The translations under genes and the position numbers were made by a program. The notes under the pieces are model-generated. The model was given only the letters and a program-made list of their open reading frames with translations, ran no database searches and was not told the origin of the DNA. A stretch of DNA of 43,921 nt from an uncultured Thiodictyon sp. (GTDB lineage: Bacteria; Pseudomonadota; Gammaproteobacteria; Chromatiales; Chromatiaceae), in NCBI RefSeq assembly GCF_903946935.1, contig NZ_CAJAXH010000318.1:1-43921 (forward strand). The letters are read 5' to 3'. The number at the start of each line of letters is the position of its first letter. The stretch's first letter is position 1. Below, piece by piece: positions 24,001 through 31,445 of this stretch.

Positions 24001-25774
24001 TAATGGGACCTTTACCAACGGGGCCTGTAGCGCGAGCAAGTTTCGTCAGCGCCGCACCACCCAATCGGGGCAGCCCGTCCATTTCAAGCTGGGCGATATC
24101 GTTCATTCCAGTCCTTGGTATTCAGGTGCCCCTCAGGCGGGGTACGCGGAACAGGACTATCCCGGGTACGGCGCATTCCGGGCGGCCAGGAGCGGCCGCA
24201 CACCGGTGGTCTATGTGGGGGCCAACGATGGCATGTTGCATGGCTTCGATGTCTCGCTGGCGGTCGATGCGAGTCATCCGGATGGAGTACCCACCGCCAC
24301 CGCCGGCAAAGAGGTGTTGGCCTATATCCCCACCGCGGTCTTGCCTAACCTCAGTCGTCTGACCGCCCAGACGTATAACAAGAACCACTGGTATTTTGTC
24401 GATGGCTCGCCGCTGCTGGCGGATGTCGACCTGGATGATTCACCTGCCAGCTTTGACTGGCGTACCGTATTGATCGGGGGCTTGGCTGGGGGCGGCAAGG
24501 GGTACTATGCGCTGGATGTCTCCGATCCCGCGACCTTCAGCGAAAGCGGTGTCGCCCCGGCGCGTACCGCGCTGTGGGAGTTCGATGATGTCGACATGGG
24601 CTACGTCTTTAATCTGCCGCCCGTGAGTACGCTCACGAAACAGGCGAAGCAGATTGTGCGACTCTGTACCGACGCCGGTAGTCCCTGCACCAATAGCCGT
24701 TGGGCGGCGGTCTTGGGGAATGGTTATAACAGCGTGACCGGCAAGGCGGCGCTCTATGTGCTATTCATTAATGCCGGCGTCGACGGGGCCTGGAGCTTCG
24801 GTGACTTCGTGAAGCTGGTGGCCGCGGCCCCGGTGGCCCCGGCGACCGACGGCAACAATGGTCTTTCCACCCCGGTCCCGGTCGATACCAATGGCGACGG
24901 TTATACCGACACCGTCTATGCCGGAGACCTGCAGGGCAATTTGTGGAAATTTCTGATCGGGTACAACGCGAGCGACCCGAGCGTGACCGGGAGCCCGACG
25001 ACCTGGAAGGTGGCATTCGGCGGCGCGCCATTGTTTAGGGCGAGGGATAGCGCGGCGGTGCCCCAGCCAATCATTTCACCACCGGAGGTCACCGCACTGA
25101 CGACTGGGCAGTTGATCCTCTTTGGGACCGGCAAGTTTCTGGAGCGCTCCGACACGACCGGCACCGCAGTCCAGACCTTCTACGGCATCTGGGACAAACA
25201 CGATGGCACCACGACGGTCAGCTCCCGCGGACTCGATCTGCTCGAACAAAGGGTAACCGAGGTGGCCTTGCCCGGCGGGAATTACCGTATCCCCAGCCAA
25301 CATCCGATCGACTGGCGGGTCGCCGCGGGGGACCCGGCGGCGAACTGTGCGGCCCCATGCACCCCCACCTATCTGGGCTGGTATCTGGATTTGCCGACCA
25401 GTGGGGAACGCACGACCGCCATACCGAGAGTGCTCGGGCGACTGCTCTTCTTCAATACCTTCATTCCGTCCACCGAGCCCTGCAATGTGGGGGGAACGGG
25501 TTGGCTGATGACGCTCGATTGGCGCAGCGGCGGTTTGCCGTCCTTTCAGGTGTTCGACACCAACGCGAGCGGGGAGATCGGTAGCGGCGACACACCGGTC
25601 GGGGGATACCAGGTGGGCGCGGTTTTGGGCGGCACGAATTTGATCGCCGCGGGGCGGGGCGGGTCCGTCGGCGTGGGCGTGTCGTCGCTCACCGGCGGGC
25701 GGTTGGTCTCGACCCTGATCAACTTCGGCGGCATGGTCGCCGGCCGTTCCAATTGGCGAGAAATCGTCCAGTAG
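21002..25774 (+). CDS. pilY1: PilY1-like tip protein, cluster B (long type)
   Basis: This 1590-aa protein starts at the ATG at 21002 with GAGG 9 bases upstream and a signal peptide (ILFVLLFGSWSLPSLAA). The N-terminal 850 residues are of the long PilY1 type: MLVVSRDHQLSMKAFTDYTD, YDGYFDADRCYSY, NWGSMTRMDLLRKNLYGG. The C-terminal propeller shows PVVYVGANDGMLHGFD, GGLAGGGKGYYALDVSDP and AGDLQGNLWKF. The canonical calcium loop is intact at Asp1295-Asp1303 (DTNGDGYTD), just before that last blade. A second EF-hand-like loop, DTNASGEIGSGD, lies at 1519-1530. About 470 residues longer than PilY1-A, with a different N-terminal half. Confidence 0.93.
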   Translation: MNVKRILFVLLFGSWSLPSLAALTLPHSPLFIAAVEPRIMLVVSRDHQLSMKAFTDYTDLTDDALVDSLYNDTIRYDGYFDADRCYSYNNSATPPRFEPAEPVAGGTHQCGGSTWSGNFLNWGSMTRMDLLRKNLYGGYRVKDTVGEPYETVLERQFLPVDVHAFAKVYAPPSTPTLAMPAIQSLTGVSGQTAISLCNVTDTASTTLTGRMALPLPSPLIKVAAGAWPQWDAAEVTECAVNIGNSTQPTALLATYDARVQVCVADKLEANCKPYTHPITGVATLKPIGLLQKYGDVDADRRSRLGLMTGSYAANKSGGVLRKNVMPMTNNNNADPATGEVCGNNNPNDEIDACNGQFINQAATAAGIVNTLNRQHIAGFQYTSGGRNGSYQYSCNSPGILSFSNGQCVDWGSPLGEMYLETLRYFAAAGPTPEFNVSDAAVLSSLPKVSWSDPLPQTQWCALSSVVVLSTGLNSFDTDQLTSFTPSGGTLIDPAALTVTVGDAAHEDINGGSYMIGSLVGASGSNANNQCTAKTVSDLAHAKGICPEVPSLEGGYAIAGLAYAPKTIDLRPDYADRRAARWGGPHPINADWALRQPFDTYTLQLAETLPSFSPAVGGGRVTLLPACQANSNASTGVWTTNATGWRNCSMTNLVVDANVTRDEVGTDTSAKTKTCSGNGITAQCFTITWEDSTWGNDYDMDGIARLGYCVGTACARFKMLCPSTGSAYATIGPWMVLGGQLVIATCATQAQAGHALTFGYIVSGSTNDGPFYPILRQGGQNFNVGARLPSSGVTAASNVTFSQGASVAGLLKNPLWYAAKYGGFTESTPSAGTPAPDVRSEWDGDAVGTPGYGIPDNYYEIRNPALLATALSGIFDAASQPDAAAASVATNSSNLQIAGRIFQGKFSSADWSGQLLSYRIDTNGVLAAIPEWDAAVKLNAQDPMSGRTIITRGSAGGVPFVADSLTAAQLALLDVDVNGVTDGCGLDRVNYVRGSDAREGPNGTFTNGACSASKFRQRRTTQSGQPVHFKLGDIVHSSPWYSGAPQAGYAEQDYPGYGAFRAARSGRTPVVYVGANDGMLHGFDVSLAVDASHPDGVPTATAGKEVLAYIPTAVLPNLSRLTAQTYNKNHWYFVDGSPLLADVDLDDSPASFDWRTVLIGGLAGGGKGYYALDVSDPATFSESGVAPARTALWEFDDVDMGYVFNLPPVSTLTKQAKQIVRLCTDAGSPCTNSRWAAVLGNGYNSVTGKAALYVLFINAGVDGAWSFGDFVKLVAAAPVAPATDGNNGLSTPVPVDTNGDGYTDTVYAGDLQGNLWKFLIGYNASDPSVTGSPTTWKVAFGGAPLFRARDSAAVPQPIISPPEVTALTTGQLILFGTGKFLERSDTTGTAVQTFYGIWDKHDGTTTVSSRGLDLLEQRVTEVALPGGNYRIPSQHPIDWRVAAGDPAANCAAPCTPTYLGWYLDLPTSGERTTAIPRVLGRLLFFNTFIPSTEPCNVGGTGWLMTLDWRSGGLPSFQVFDTNASGEIGSGDTPVGGYQVGAVLGGTNLIAAGRGGSVGVGVSSLTGGRLVSTLINFGGMVAGRSNWREIVQ

Positions 25775-25809
25775 TTTCATCTTGCGGGGTGGTGCGGGCG
25801 CCATGGCCG

Positions 25810-27900
25810 TTAGGTGGCTACCTCCAGGTTCGGCGAGGGGCGTTGCAGGAAGTTGCCCTGAACATAGTCCACTCCAGCGGTCCACAGGATGGTCAGTGAC
25901 CGGGCGTCCTCGACCCCGGTCACCACGGTCTTGACGTTGAATTCCCGGGACAGATTGGCCAGTACCGCCAGGCGCTGCTGTTTGTTCTGGTCGTCAGCCA
26001 GACCTTTGGCGAACTCCGGGAGCAGGAGGACGAAATCCAGTGCGAGCCCCTGTAACAGCATCTGGGGGTGGTCGCTGGCGCCAAAGCGATTGACCGCGAT
26101 CCGACATTTGATCGTCTTCAGGCTCTCGACGATCCGGGTGAGGCTGCTCAGGTTGCCATCCACCAGTGCCTCCTGGAATACGAAGGTGAGCCAATTCCCG
26201 CGGACATCGAACTCGCGTAGACAGTCGCAGATCCAGATCAGTATACCGGGATCGCGGAAACTATCCTCAGCCAGGTTGATGAAAAAGTTGAGCTGGTGTC
26301 CGGACCGGCGGTGCTCTCCCAAGGCCTTGATCGCATGGCGAATTGCCCATTTGTCGAGGCGCTCGATCAGGCCGCTGAGGATGGCCGCACCGATAAACTC
26401 CCGGGCCTCGATCAGCGTGTCGGAGGGGTCGTTCAAGCGCATCAGGACGCCGTAATTCTCCTGATTGTCCCCCATCAGACTGATGATCGGCTGGTAAACG
26501 AGCACAAAGCGATCATTCGCCAATGCCCACTTGACCATGTCGATCATCGCCGCGTCGCTGTCTGCTGCGCTCTGTTTGGTGCGGGCGGCCAGCGAGGTGC
26601 TCTTCTGGGTCCCGGTGGGGGTCCCCGTGGGTCGCACGGGCGCCGGGGCGCCGCCGCCACAGGCACGAAAGGCCTCGTCGAGCAGGTTGGCGGAGGGTGG
26701 GCTCAACCCCGCGATGACGATATAGCCGACGTCGCAGTTGCCTTCGATCTCCGACTTGGCACCCGCGGCCGGGGGTAGGCGCACCTGCGCGCGGATGCGT
26801 TCCGCCAGACCCTCGGCGCCGATCTCATCGAGCTCCGGGGCGAGGAGCCCGTAACTGTCATCGCTCAGACGCACCAGCATCCCGAGGGTCGCACACAAAC
26901 GGGTCAAGGCGGCGGTGAGGCTGCCTATCAACTCCAGACCGCGGGTCAGTCCAACCTCCCGGAACAGCTTGGAGGTCTCGCGGATCGCGATATAGAACAG
27001 GGCAAAGGGCTCGTGGGCGCGGCGCTCGGGGCCCACCAGCGAGTCGATCGCCGCGATCAACTCGAGGTAGCTGGGCAGGCCATCGTCCGGGTTGTCGCCG
27101 CCCGCCTCGACCACCACAGCGGAGGGGTTCGCGACGCGCACGATGAGGCGCAGACAGTGTTCTCCATCGACCTCGGCGGGGGCGGCAGTGAGGGTTGCCG
27201 CAAAGCGGCTGGCATCGGCCCTGATACCCTGTACCCTCAGTTCAGCGGGCCCCTGGGGCGGCACCGACTGCCGGTCGCGTAGGAAGTTGCGGACCACGGA
27301 TTGGTCTTTGGCCTCGATCAGGTCCAGCAAGGCGGCGGCCTGGGCGTCATCCACGGAGGGAAAGCGAAACAGGTTGAGATAGGCGGCGTTGGCGTGGACA
27401 TGCATGCCCTCCTGGATGAAGGCCACCGCCTCCTCGCTACTCTCGACCAGTTCTCGCGCGCGCTCTTCACATTGGCGCAGCCGTGCCGCCAGGTCCAGGA
27501 GTTGGCGGCGCGCCCGCAGGTCCGCCAACTCGCGGCTGACCACCAGTTGGAGCTGCTCGGTATCGTTGCGGTCGGTGACGTCGCGAGCCCCGCTGTTCAT
27601 CGCCCTGATCATGGACCTTGGCTCCCCGGCGCGGTCCGCGATGACGATCAATGGGACATCGCCCGCCAACTCCCGATGGCGCGCCAACACGGCGTTCAGC
27701 TCGACTGCCGGGTCGTAGGCACAGCAGACGATCAGGTCGCAGGCGCGCTGCTCCACCAGTTCCGCGATCTCTTCTGCGTGTGTGGTGTGGGTGCCGCGCA
27801 CCGGCAAACCACCGTCGCGCACGGTCGTGATCAGGCGCTCAGCTTCGCTCTCCTGGGCGACCATGAGGAGCATGACGGCGGTTTGGGCTTGAGCGGGCAT
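25810..27900 (-). CDS. FimX-like protein: degenerate REC-PAS-GGDEF-EAL
   Basis: This 696-aa protein has a receiver-like N-terminus (about 8-125) without the acidic pair or phosphoacceptor (LIVCCAYDP). A PAS domain follows (about 145-255, EEAVAFIQEGMHVHANAAYL), then a GGDEF-like domain with no GGDEF motif (about 275-415), then an EAL domain (about 445-690). The EAL signature reads YGVLMRL: the catalytic Glu is Gly. This order and the C-terminal VDYVQGNFLQRPSP match FimX, the c-di-GMP-binding regulator of type IV pilus assembly. It is expected to bind rather than cut c-di-GMP. Its 3' end faces the end of pilY1-B, 35 bases away. Confidence 0.88.
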   Translation of the reverse strand: MPAQAQTAVMLLMVAQESEAERLITTVRDGGLPVRGTHTTHAEEIAELVEQRACDLIVCCAYDPAVELNAVLARHRELAGDVPLIVIADRAGEPRSMIRAMNSGARDVTDRNDTEQLQLVVSRELADLRARRQLLDLAARLRQCEERARELVESSEEAVAFIQEGMHVHANAAYLNLFRFPSVDDAQAAALLDLIEAKDQSVVRNFLRDRQSVPPQGPAELRVQGIRADASRFAATLTAAPAEVDGEHCLRLIVRVANPSAVVVEAGGDNPDDGLPSYLELIAAIDSLVGPERRAHEPFALFYIAIRETSKLFREVGLTRGLELIGSLTAALTRLCATLGMLVRLSDDSYGLLAPELDEIGAEGLAERIRAQVRLPPAAGAKSEIEGNCDVGYIVIAGLSPPSANLLDEAFRACGGGAPAPVRPTGTPTGTQKSTSLAARTKQSAADSDAAMIDMVKWALANDRFVLVYQPIISLMGDNQENYGVLMRLNDPSDTLIEAREFIGAAILSGLIERLDKWAIRHAIKALGEHRRSGHQLNFFINLAEDSFRDPGILIWICDCLREFDVRGNWLTFVFQEALVDGNLSSLTRIVESLKTIKCRIAVNRFGASDHPQMLLQGLALDFVLLLPEFAKGLADDQNKQQRLAVLANLSREFNVKTVVTGVEDARSLTILWTAGVDYVQGNFLQRPSPNLEVAT

Positions 27901-27998
27901 ACGTCGTTAAGGGTTCGTTGTTGTTAGTCCAGGGCCATTATCGGCGCAGCGGGGCGGCGAGGGAAATATTGATTTTCGCGTTGTTCACGCACTGCTGT

Positions 27999-28019
27999 GC
28001 GGCGCCTGTTGAGCGCCGC
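27999..28019 (-). terminator. hairpin after epmB (weak terminator candidate)
   Basis: GCGGCGC (27999-28005) pairs with GCGCCGC (28013-28019) around a 7-base loop. It sits 3 bases beyond the epmB stop on the minus strand. There is no T-run after it, so intrinsic termination is doubtful; it may only shield the mRNA end. Confidence 0.35.
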
Positions 28020-28022
28020 CGG

Positions 28023-29045
28023 TCAAGCCAGCGGTCGCTTGTAGCCTGCACCCTCCACCTCACGCACCAGACGCGGCACCAGATACCCCGGCAGACGGGT
28101 CCGCAGGGCCGCCAGCAGGTCCAGCGCCACGCGATCCGCCACCGCGAAGTGGGCCGCTCCTTGCACCAGGTCCAATTGGTGCAGATAGTAGGGTAGCACG
28201 CCGCAGTCCAGCAGCCGTTCGCTCAATTGCGCGAGCGCGTCCGCAGTGTCGTTGACCCCGCGCAACAGGACACTCTGGTTGAGCAGGGTGACACCGCGCC
28301 CCCCCAGCGCCCGCAATCCGGTCTGCGCCGTGGCGCCGAGTTCCCGGGCATGGTTGGCGTGGATGACGAGGACCGGCCGGGGGTGCAGCGCGCCCAGAAG
28401 TTCGCCAAGCCGCGCCGTGAGCCGCGAGGGTAGCACCACGGGTAACCGGCTGTGCAGGCGCAGACGCCGCACATGGGGGATGGCGGCGAGCTGGGCGAGG
28501 AGGGTACACAGGGCGTCGTCACTGTGCATCAAGGGGTCCCCGCCACTCAAAATAACTTCGTGGAGCGTGGTATCTGAACGGATCGCCGCGATGGCGGTGG
28601 CGATTCGCGGGCCGTAGGCCCCCAGTTCGGCATAGGGGAAATGGCGACGGAAGCAGTAACGGCAGTGGACGGCGCAGCCGCCGTGGGCGATAAGCAGGGC
28701 CCGCCCCGCATACTTGCGCAGCAGCCCCGGGGTACAGGTGGCCGCACGGTCGCCCACCGGGTCGGTGCCGCATTCGGGCGCGGCGATCCGCTCGCAGCGC
28801 AGCGGCAGGACCTGGCGCAGTAGCGGGTCCTGGGCGTCGCCCGGGCGCATCAGGGCGGCGAACGCCCGCGGCACCAGCAACGGGAAGGGGCCGGGGGTCG
28901 GGTCCAGGTCGGGAAACTGATTCCGCCGCAGACCCAGCAGCGCGAGCAGTGGGTCGACCTGGGTAAATGCCGTCTTGAGCTCCGCGCGCCACGCCGCGGG
29001 CGCCACGGCGTCGGTCTGACATTGGGCCGTGCTTCGCGCTACCAT
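28023..29045 (-). CDS. epmB: EF-P-specific lysine 2,3-aminomutase EpmB
   Basis: This 340-aa radical SAM enzyme has the cluster motif in [18 protein letters not shown] (CxxxCxxC). Its substrate and PLP regions include the [13 protein letters not shown] and VIHANHA segments, as in E. coli EpmB. It converts (S)-alpha-lysine to (R)-beta-lysine, which EpmA then attaches to EF-P. I take the ATG at 29045: it gives the [11 protein letters not shown] start typical of the family. A longer frame begins opposite the efp start. It is divergent from efp with 34 bases between start codons, so promoters must overlap the coding 5' ends. Confidence 0.93.
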   Translation of the reverse strand: MVARSTAQCQTDAVAPAAWRAELKTAFTQVDPLLALLGLRRNQFPDLDPTPGPFPLLVPRAFAALMRPGDAQDPLLRQVLPLRCERIAAPECGTDPVGDRAATCTPGLLRKYAGRALLIAHGGCAVHCRYCFRRHFPYAELGAYGPRIATAIAAIRSDTTLHEVILSGGDPLMHSDDALCTLLAQLAAIPHVRRLRLHSRLPVVLPSRLTARLGELLGALHPRPVLVIHANHARELGATAQTGLRALGGRGVTLLNQSVLLRGVNDTADALAQLSERLLDCGVLPYYLHQLDLVQGAAHFAVADRVALDLLAALRTRLPGYLVPRLVREVEGAGYKRPLA

Positions 29046-29079
29046 GATCGGCCAATTTTCCACAGCTAACGAGGGCGAC

Positions 29080-29649
29080 ATGGCAAACTACAACACCAGT
29101 GAGTTCAAGAGTGGTCTCAAGATCATGCTGGACGGGGACCCGTACAACATCGTCGAGAACGAATTCGTCAAGCCCGGCAAGGGCCAGGCCTTCAACCGGG
29201 TGCGGGTACGCAACCTCAAGAACGGCCGGACCGTGGAGAAGACCTTCAAGTCCGGCGATACGGTGGAGGCGGCCGACGTGCATGATACCGACATGCAGTA
29301 TCTGTACAACGACGGCGAGCAGTGGCATTTCATGGACCCGGCCAGCTACGAGCAGATGACGGCCGACGCCACGGTCGTCGGCGACGCGGCCAAGTGGATC
29401 AAGGATCAGGATATGTGCAAGGTGACCCTGTGGAACGGTCTGCCCCTGGCCGTGGAGGCGCCGAACTTTGTCGTGTTGCTGATCACGCAAACGGATCCTG
29501 GCCTCAAGGGCGATACCTCCGGTGGCGGCGGCAAGCCGGCGACCTTGGAGACCGGTGCCGTCGTGCGCGTCCCCCTGTTCGTGCAGAGCGGTGAGTTGGT
29601 TCGGGTGGACACCCGTACCGGCGAATACGTCTCCCGCGCCAAGGAGTGA
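29080..29649 (+). CDS. efp: translation elongation factor P
   Basis: This 189-aa protein is one residue longer than the usual 188. It starts at [12 protein letters not shown] (ATG 29080) with GAGG 4 bases upstream. The beta-lysylation site is Lys34 in VKPGKGQAF, as in E. coli. All three domains are present, ending in [17 protein letters not shown] binds the ribosome E site and relieves stalling at polyproline stretches. The neighbours epmA and epmB supply its modification; EpmC (hydroxylase) is not in the window. Confidence 0.97.
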   Translation: MANYNTSEFKSGLKIMLDGDPYNIVENEFVKPGKGQAFNRVRVRNLKNGRTVEKTFKSGDTVEAADVHDTDMQYLYNDGEQWHFMDPASYEQMTADATVVGDAAKWIKDQDMCKVTLWNGLPLAVEAPNFVVLLITQTDPGLKGDTSGGGGKPATLETGAVVRVPLFVQSGELVRVDTRTGEYVSRAKE

Positions 29650-30629
29650 GCCCGTCTCCCGACTGGCCGCCCAGCGCCGCCCTGGAGGCGATCCGGGCGC
29701 GGGCCGCGATGCTCGCGCGCCTGCGCGGCTTCTTTGCGGTCGCCGGCGTCCTGGAGGTCGAGACCCCCATCGCCGCGCGCTGCGCCGGGTCCGACCCGGC
29801 GCTGGATAGCCTGGTGACGTGCTGGCATGGACCGGGCTACCCGCGGGGACTGCCGCTGTATCTGCAGACCTCGCCCGAATTCCCCATGAAGCGTTTGTTG
29901 GCCGCCGGACTCGGTCCCATCTATCAGATTTGCAAAGTCTTTCGTGACGGCGAGCGGGGTCGTCTCCACCACCCTGAGTTCAGCCTGCTGGAGTGGTACC
30001 GACCGGGCTGCGGTTACCAGGCGCTGATGGACGAGGTGGCCGCGCTGGTGCGCTGCGTGCTTGAGCGTCCCGACCTGCCGAGTGAGCGCATCACCTATCG
30101 CGGGCTCTTTCGTGAGCGGTTGGGGCTCGATCCCTGGGCGGCCGGGGTGTCGGCGTTGCGCGCGCGGGCGCTGGCCGCCGGGATCACGGGGATCGAGTCC
30201 ATGGAACTGGATCGGGATGGTTGGCTCGACCTGTTGCTGACCCACTGCCTGGAACCCGGCTTGGGGGTGGGGCGCCTCACCTTCCTCACGGATTACCCGC
30301 CGAGCCAGGCGGCCCTGGCCCGGCTGCGGGTCGATGAAGTGGTGGTGGCAGAGCGCTTCGAGCTCTATCTCGATGGGGTGGAACTGGCCAACGGCTTCCA
30401 GGAATTGACCGATGTCGCCGCGCAGGCGGCGCGTTTTCACGCGGACCAGGACACCCGCCGCCGCCAGGGACGCGTTACACTGCCGCTGGACGAGTCCTTC
30501 CTCGCGGCCTTGAGCGCCGGGATGCCGGAGTCGGCCGGGGTCGCCCTGGGGCTGGATCGGTTGCTGATGGCGCACCTGCACGTGCGCCACATCGACGCCG
30601 TGCTGGCCTTCCCGGTGGAGCGGGTTTAG
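29646..30629 (+). CDS. epmA: EF-P--(R)-beta-lysine ligase EpmA
   Basis: This 327-aa protein starts at a GTG at 29646 that overlaps the efp stop (GTGA), giving tight coupling. It is a truncated class II lysyl-tRNA synthetase: catalytic core only, no anticodon domain. Motif 2 is [20 protein letters not shown], motif 3 region [14 protein letters not shown], and FLEVETP-like motif 1 reads [10 protein letters not shown]. EpmA activates beta-lysine and transfers it to EF-P Lys34. Its stop overlaps the convergent gene at 30626 by 4 bases. Confidence 0.95.
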   Translation: MSPSPDWPPSAALEAIRARAAMLARLRGFFAVAGVLEVETPIAARCAGSDPALDSLVTCWHGPGYPRGLPLYLQTSPEFPMKRLLAAGLGPIYQICKVFRDGERGRLHHPEFSLLEWYRPGCGYQALMDEVAALVRCVLERPDLPSERITYRGLFRERLGLDPWAAGVSALRARALAAGITGIESMELDRDGWLDLLLTHCLEPGLGVGRLTFLTDYPPSQAALARLRVDEVVVAERFELYLDGVELANGFQELTDVAAQAARFHADQDTRRRQGRVTLPLDESFLAALSAGMPESAGVALGLDRLLMAHLHVRHIDAVLAFPVERV

Positions 30630-31234
30630 CCCCCGAAGCCCTTCTGGATCGCCTCCACATCCATGGCTTCGATATACTGCTGCACCGCGGCAGCGTCCTG
30701 CAGGCCGCTGCCCTTGGCCTGAATCAGGAGGCGGTTACCGATCATCAGGGAAACCTCATACTCGTCGGAATCCGGCGCATGTTTGGTGATGCCCCGCTGT
30801 CCTTTGAACGTGTAAGGCTTGGAGCCCGGGTCCGCCTGCATCATGAAGGGTGAGGAGAGGAACATGGTCAACATCGGCAGCAGCGGGGAGTCGGCCGTCA
30901 CGGTGACATTCACCTCGGCGCCGTCTGCGCGAAAATAGCGCCGGGTCAGATTGATGCCGGTGATCATCCCGGCGAGTCCGCCGGACTGTGATTGTCCCGG
31001 ATCGGCCTGCCAACCGGCGAGCGGCTCCGGCAGCAATTTCAACAGGTCCGCCGTCTGCCGCTCCTTGATGGCGGCGACGGCGAAGTTCAGGGTGTCCGCG
31101 GCGGTGCGCAGATCACCCGCGTCATAGGCCTTGCGGGCGGCGTCGAGTTGCTCGGTGACCTGATCGGCGCGCGCCGCGGCGGCGAGGGTCAGGACGGCGG
31201 CGAGGGCCGCGTTGAGCGGCGTGCGGTGTCTCAT
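30626..31234 (-). CDS. exported protein, unknown function
   Basis: This 202-aa protein starts at the ATG at 31234, with GGAGG 7 bases upstream and an immediate signal peptide (NAALAAVLTLAAAARAD). The mature N-terminus is helical (EQLDAARKAYDAGDLRTAAD, TLNFAVAAIKERQ), followed by LLKLLPEPLAGWQAD. A beta-rich domain with NLTRRYFRADGAEVNVTVTAD and an EAMDVEAIQKGFG end comes last. It has no cysteines and is likely a periplasmic soluble protein. The family is seen as uncharacterised in other proteobacteria (recollection). Convergent with epmA. Confidence 0.8.
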   Translation of the reverse strand: MRHRTPLNAALAAVLTLAAAARADQVTEQLDAARKAYDAGDLRTAADTLNFAVAAIKERQTADLLKLLPEPLAGWQADPGQSQSGGLAGMITGINLTRRYFRADGAEVNVTVTADSPLLPMLTMFLSSPFMMQADPGSKPYTFKGQRGITKHAPDSDEYEVSLMIGNRLLIQAKGSGLQDAAAVQQYIEAMDVEAIQKGFGG

Positions 31235-31445
31235 TGAGGGTCCTCCGGTTGGGTCCAAGAGCGGGCCTGGGGTATTATGGCGCGAACCCGCCGCGCCTGC
31301 GCGAATCCTTGGCCCAAGGTACGTCGCGTGCATTGTTGGCGCCGCGCCCGGTCCTCACTTATCATGCCTGCATTGCTGCCTCGCACCTGACCCGGCGGCC
31401 AGGGCACCAGCACCAGCCACGGTCGAACACACGAGATGGATCATC

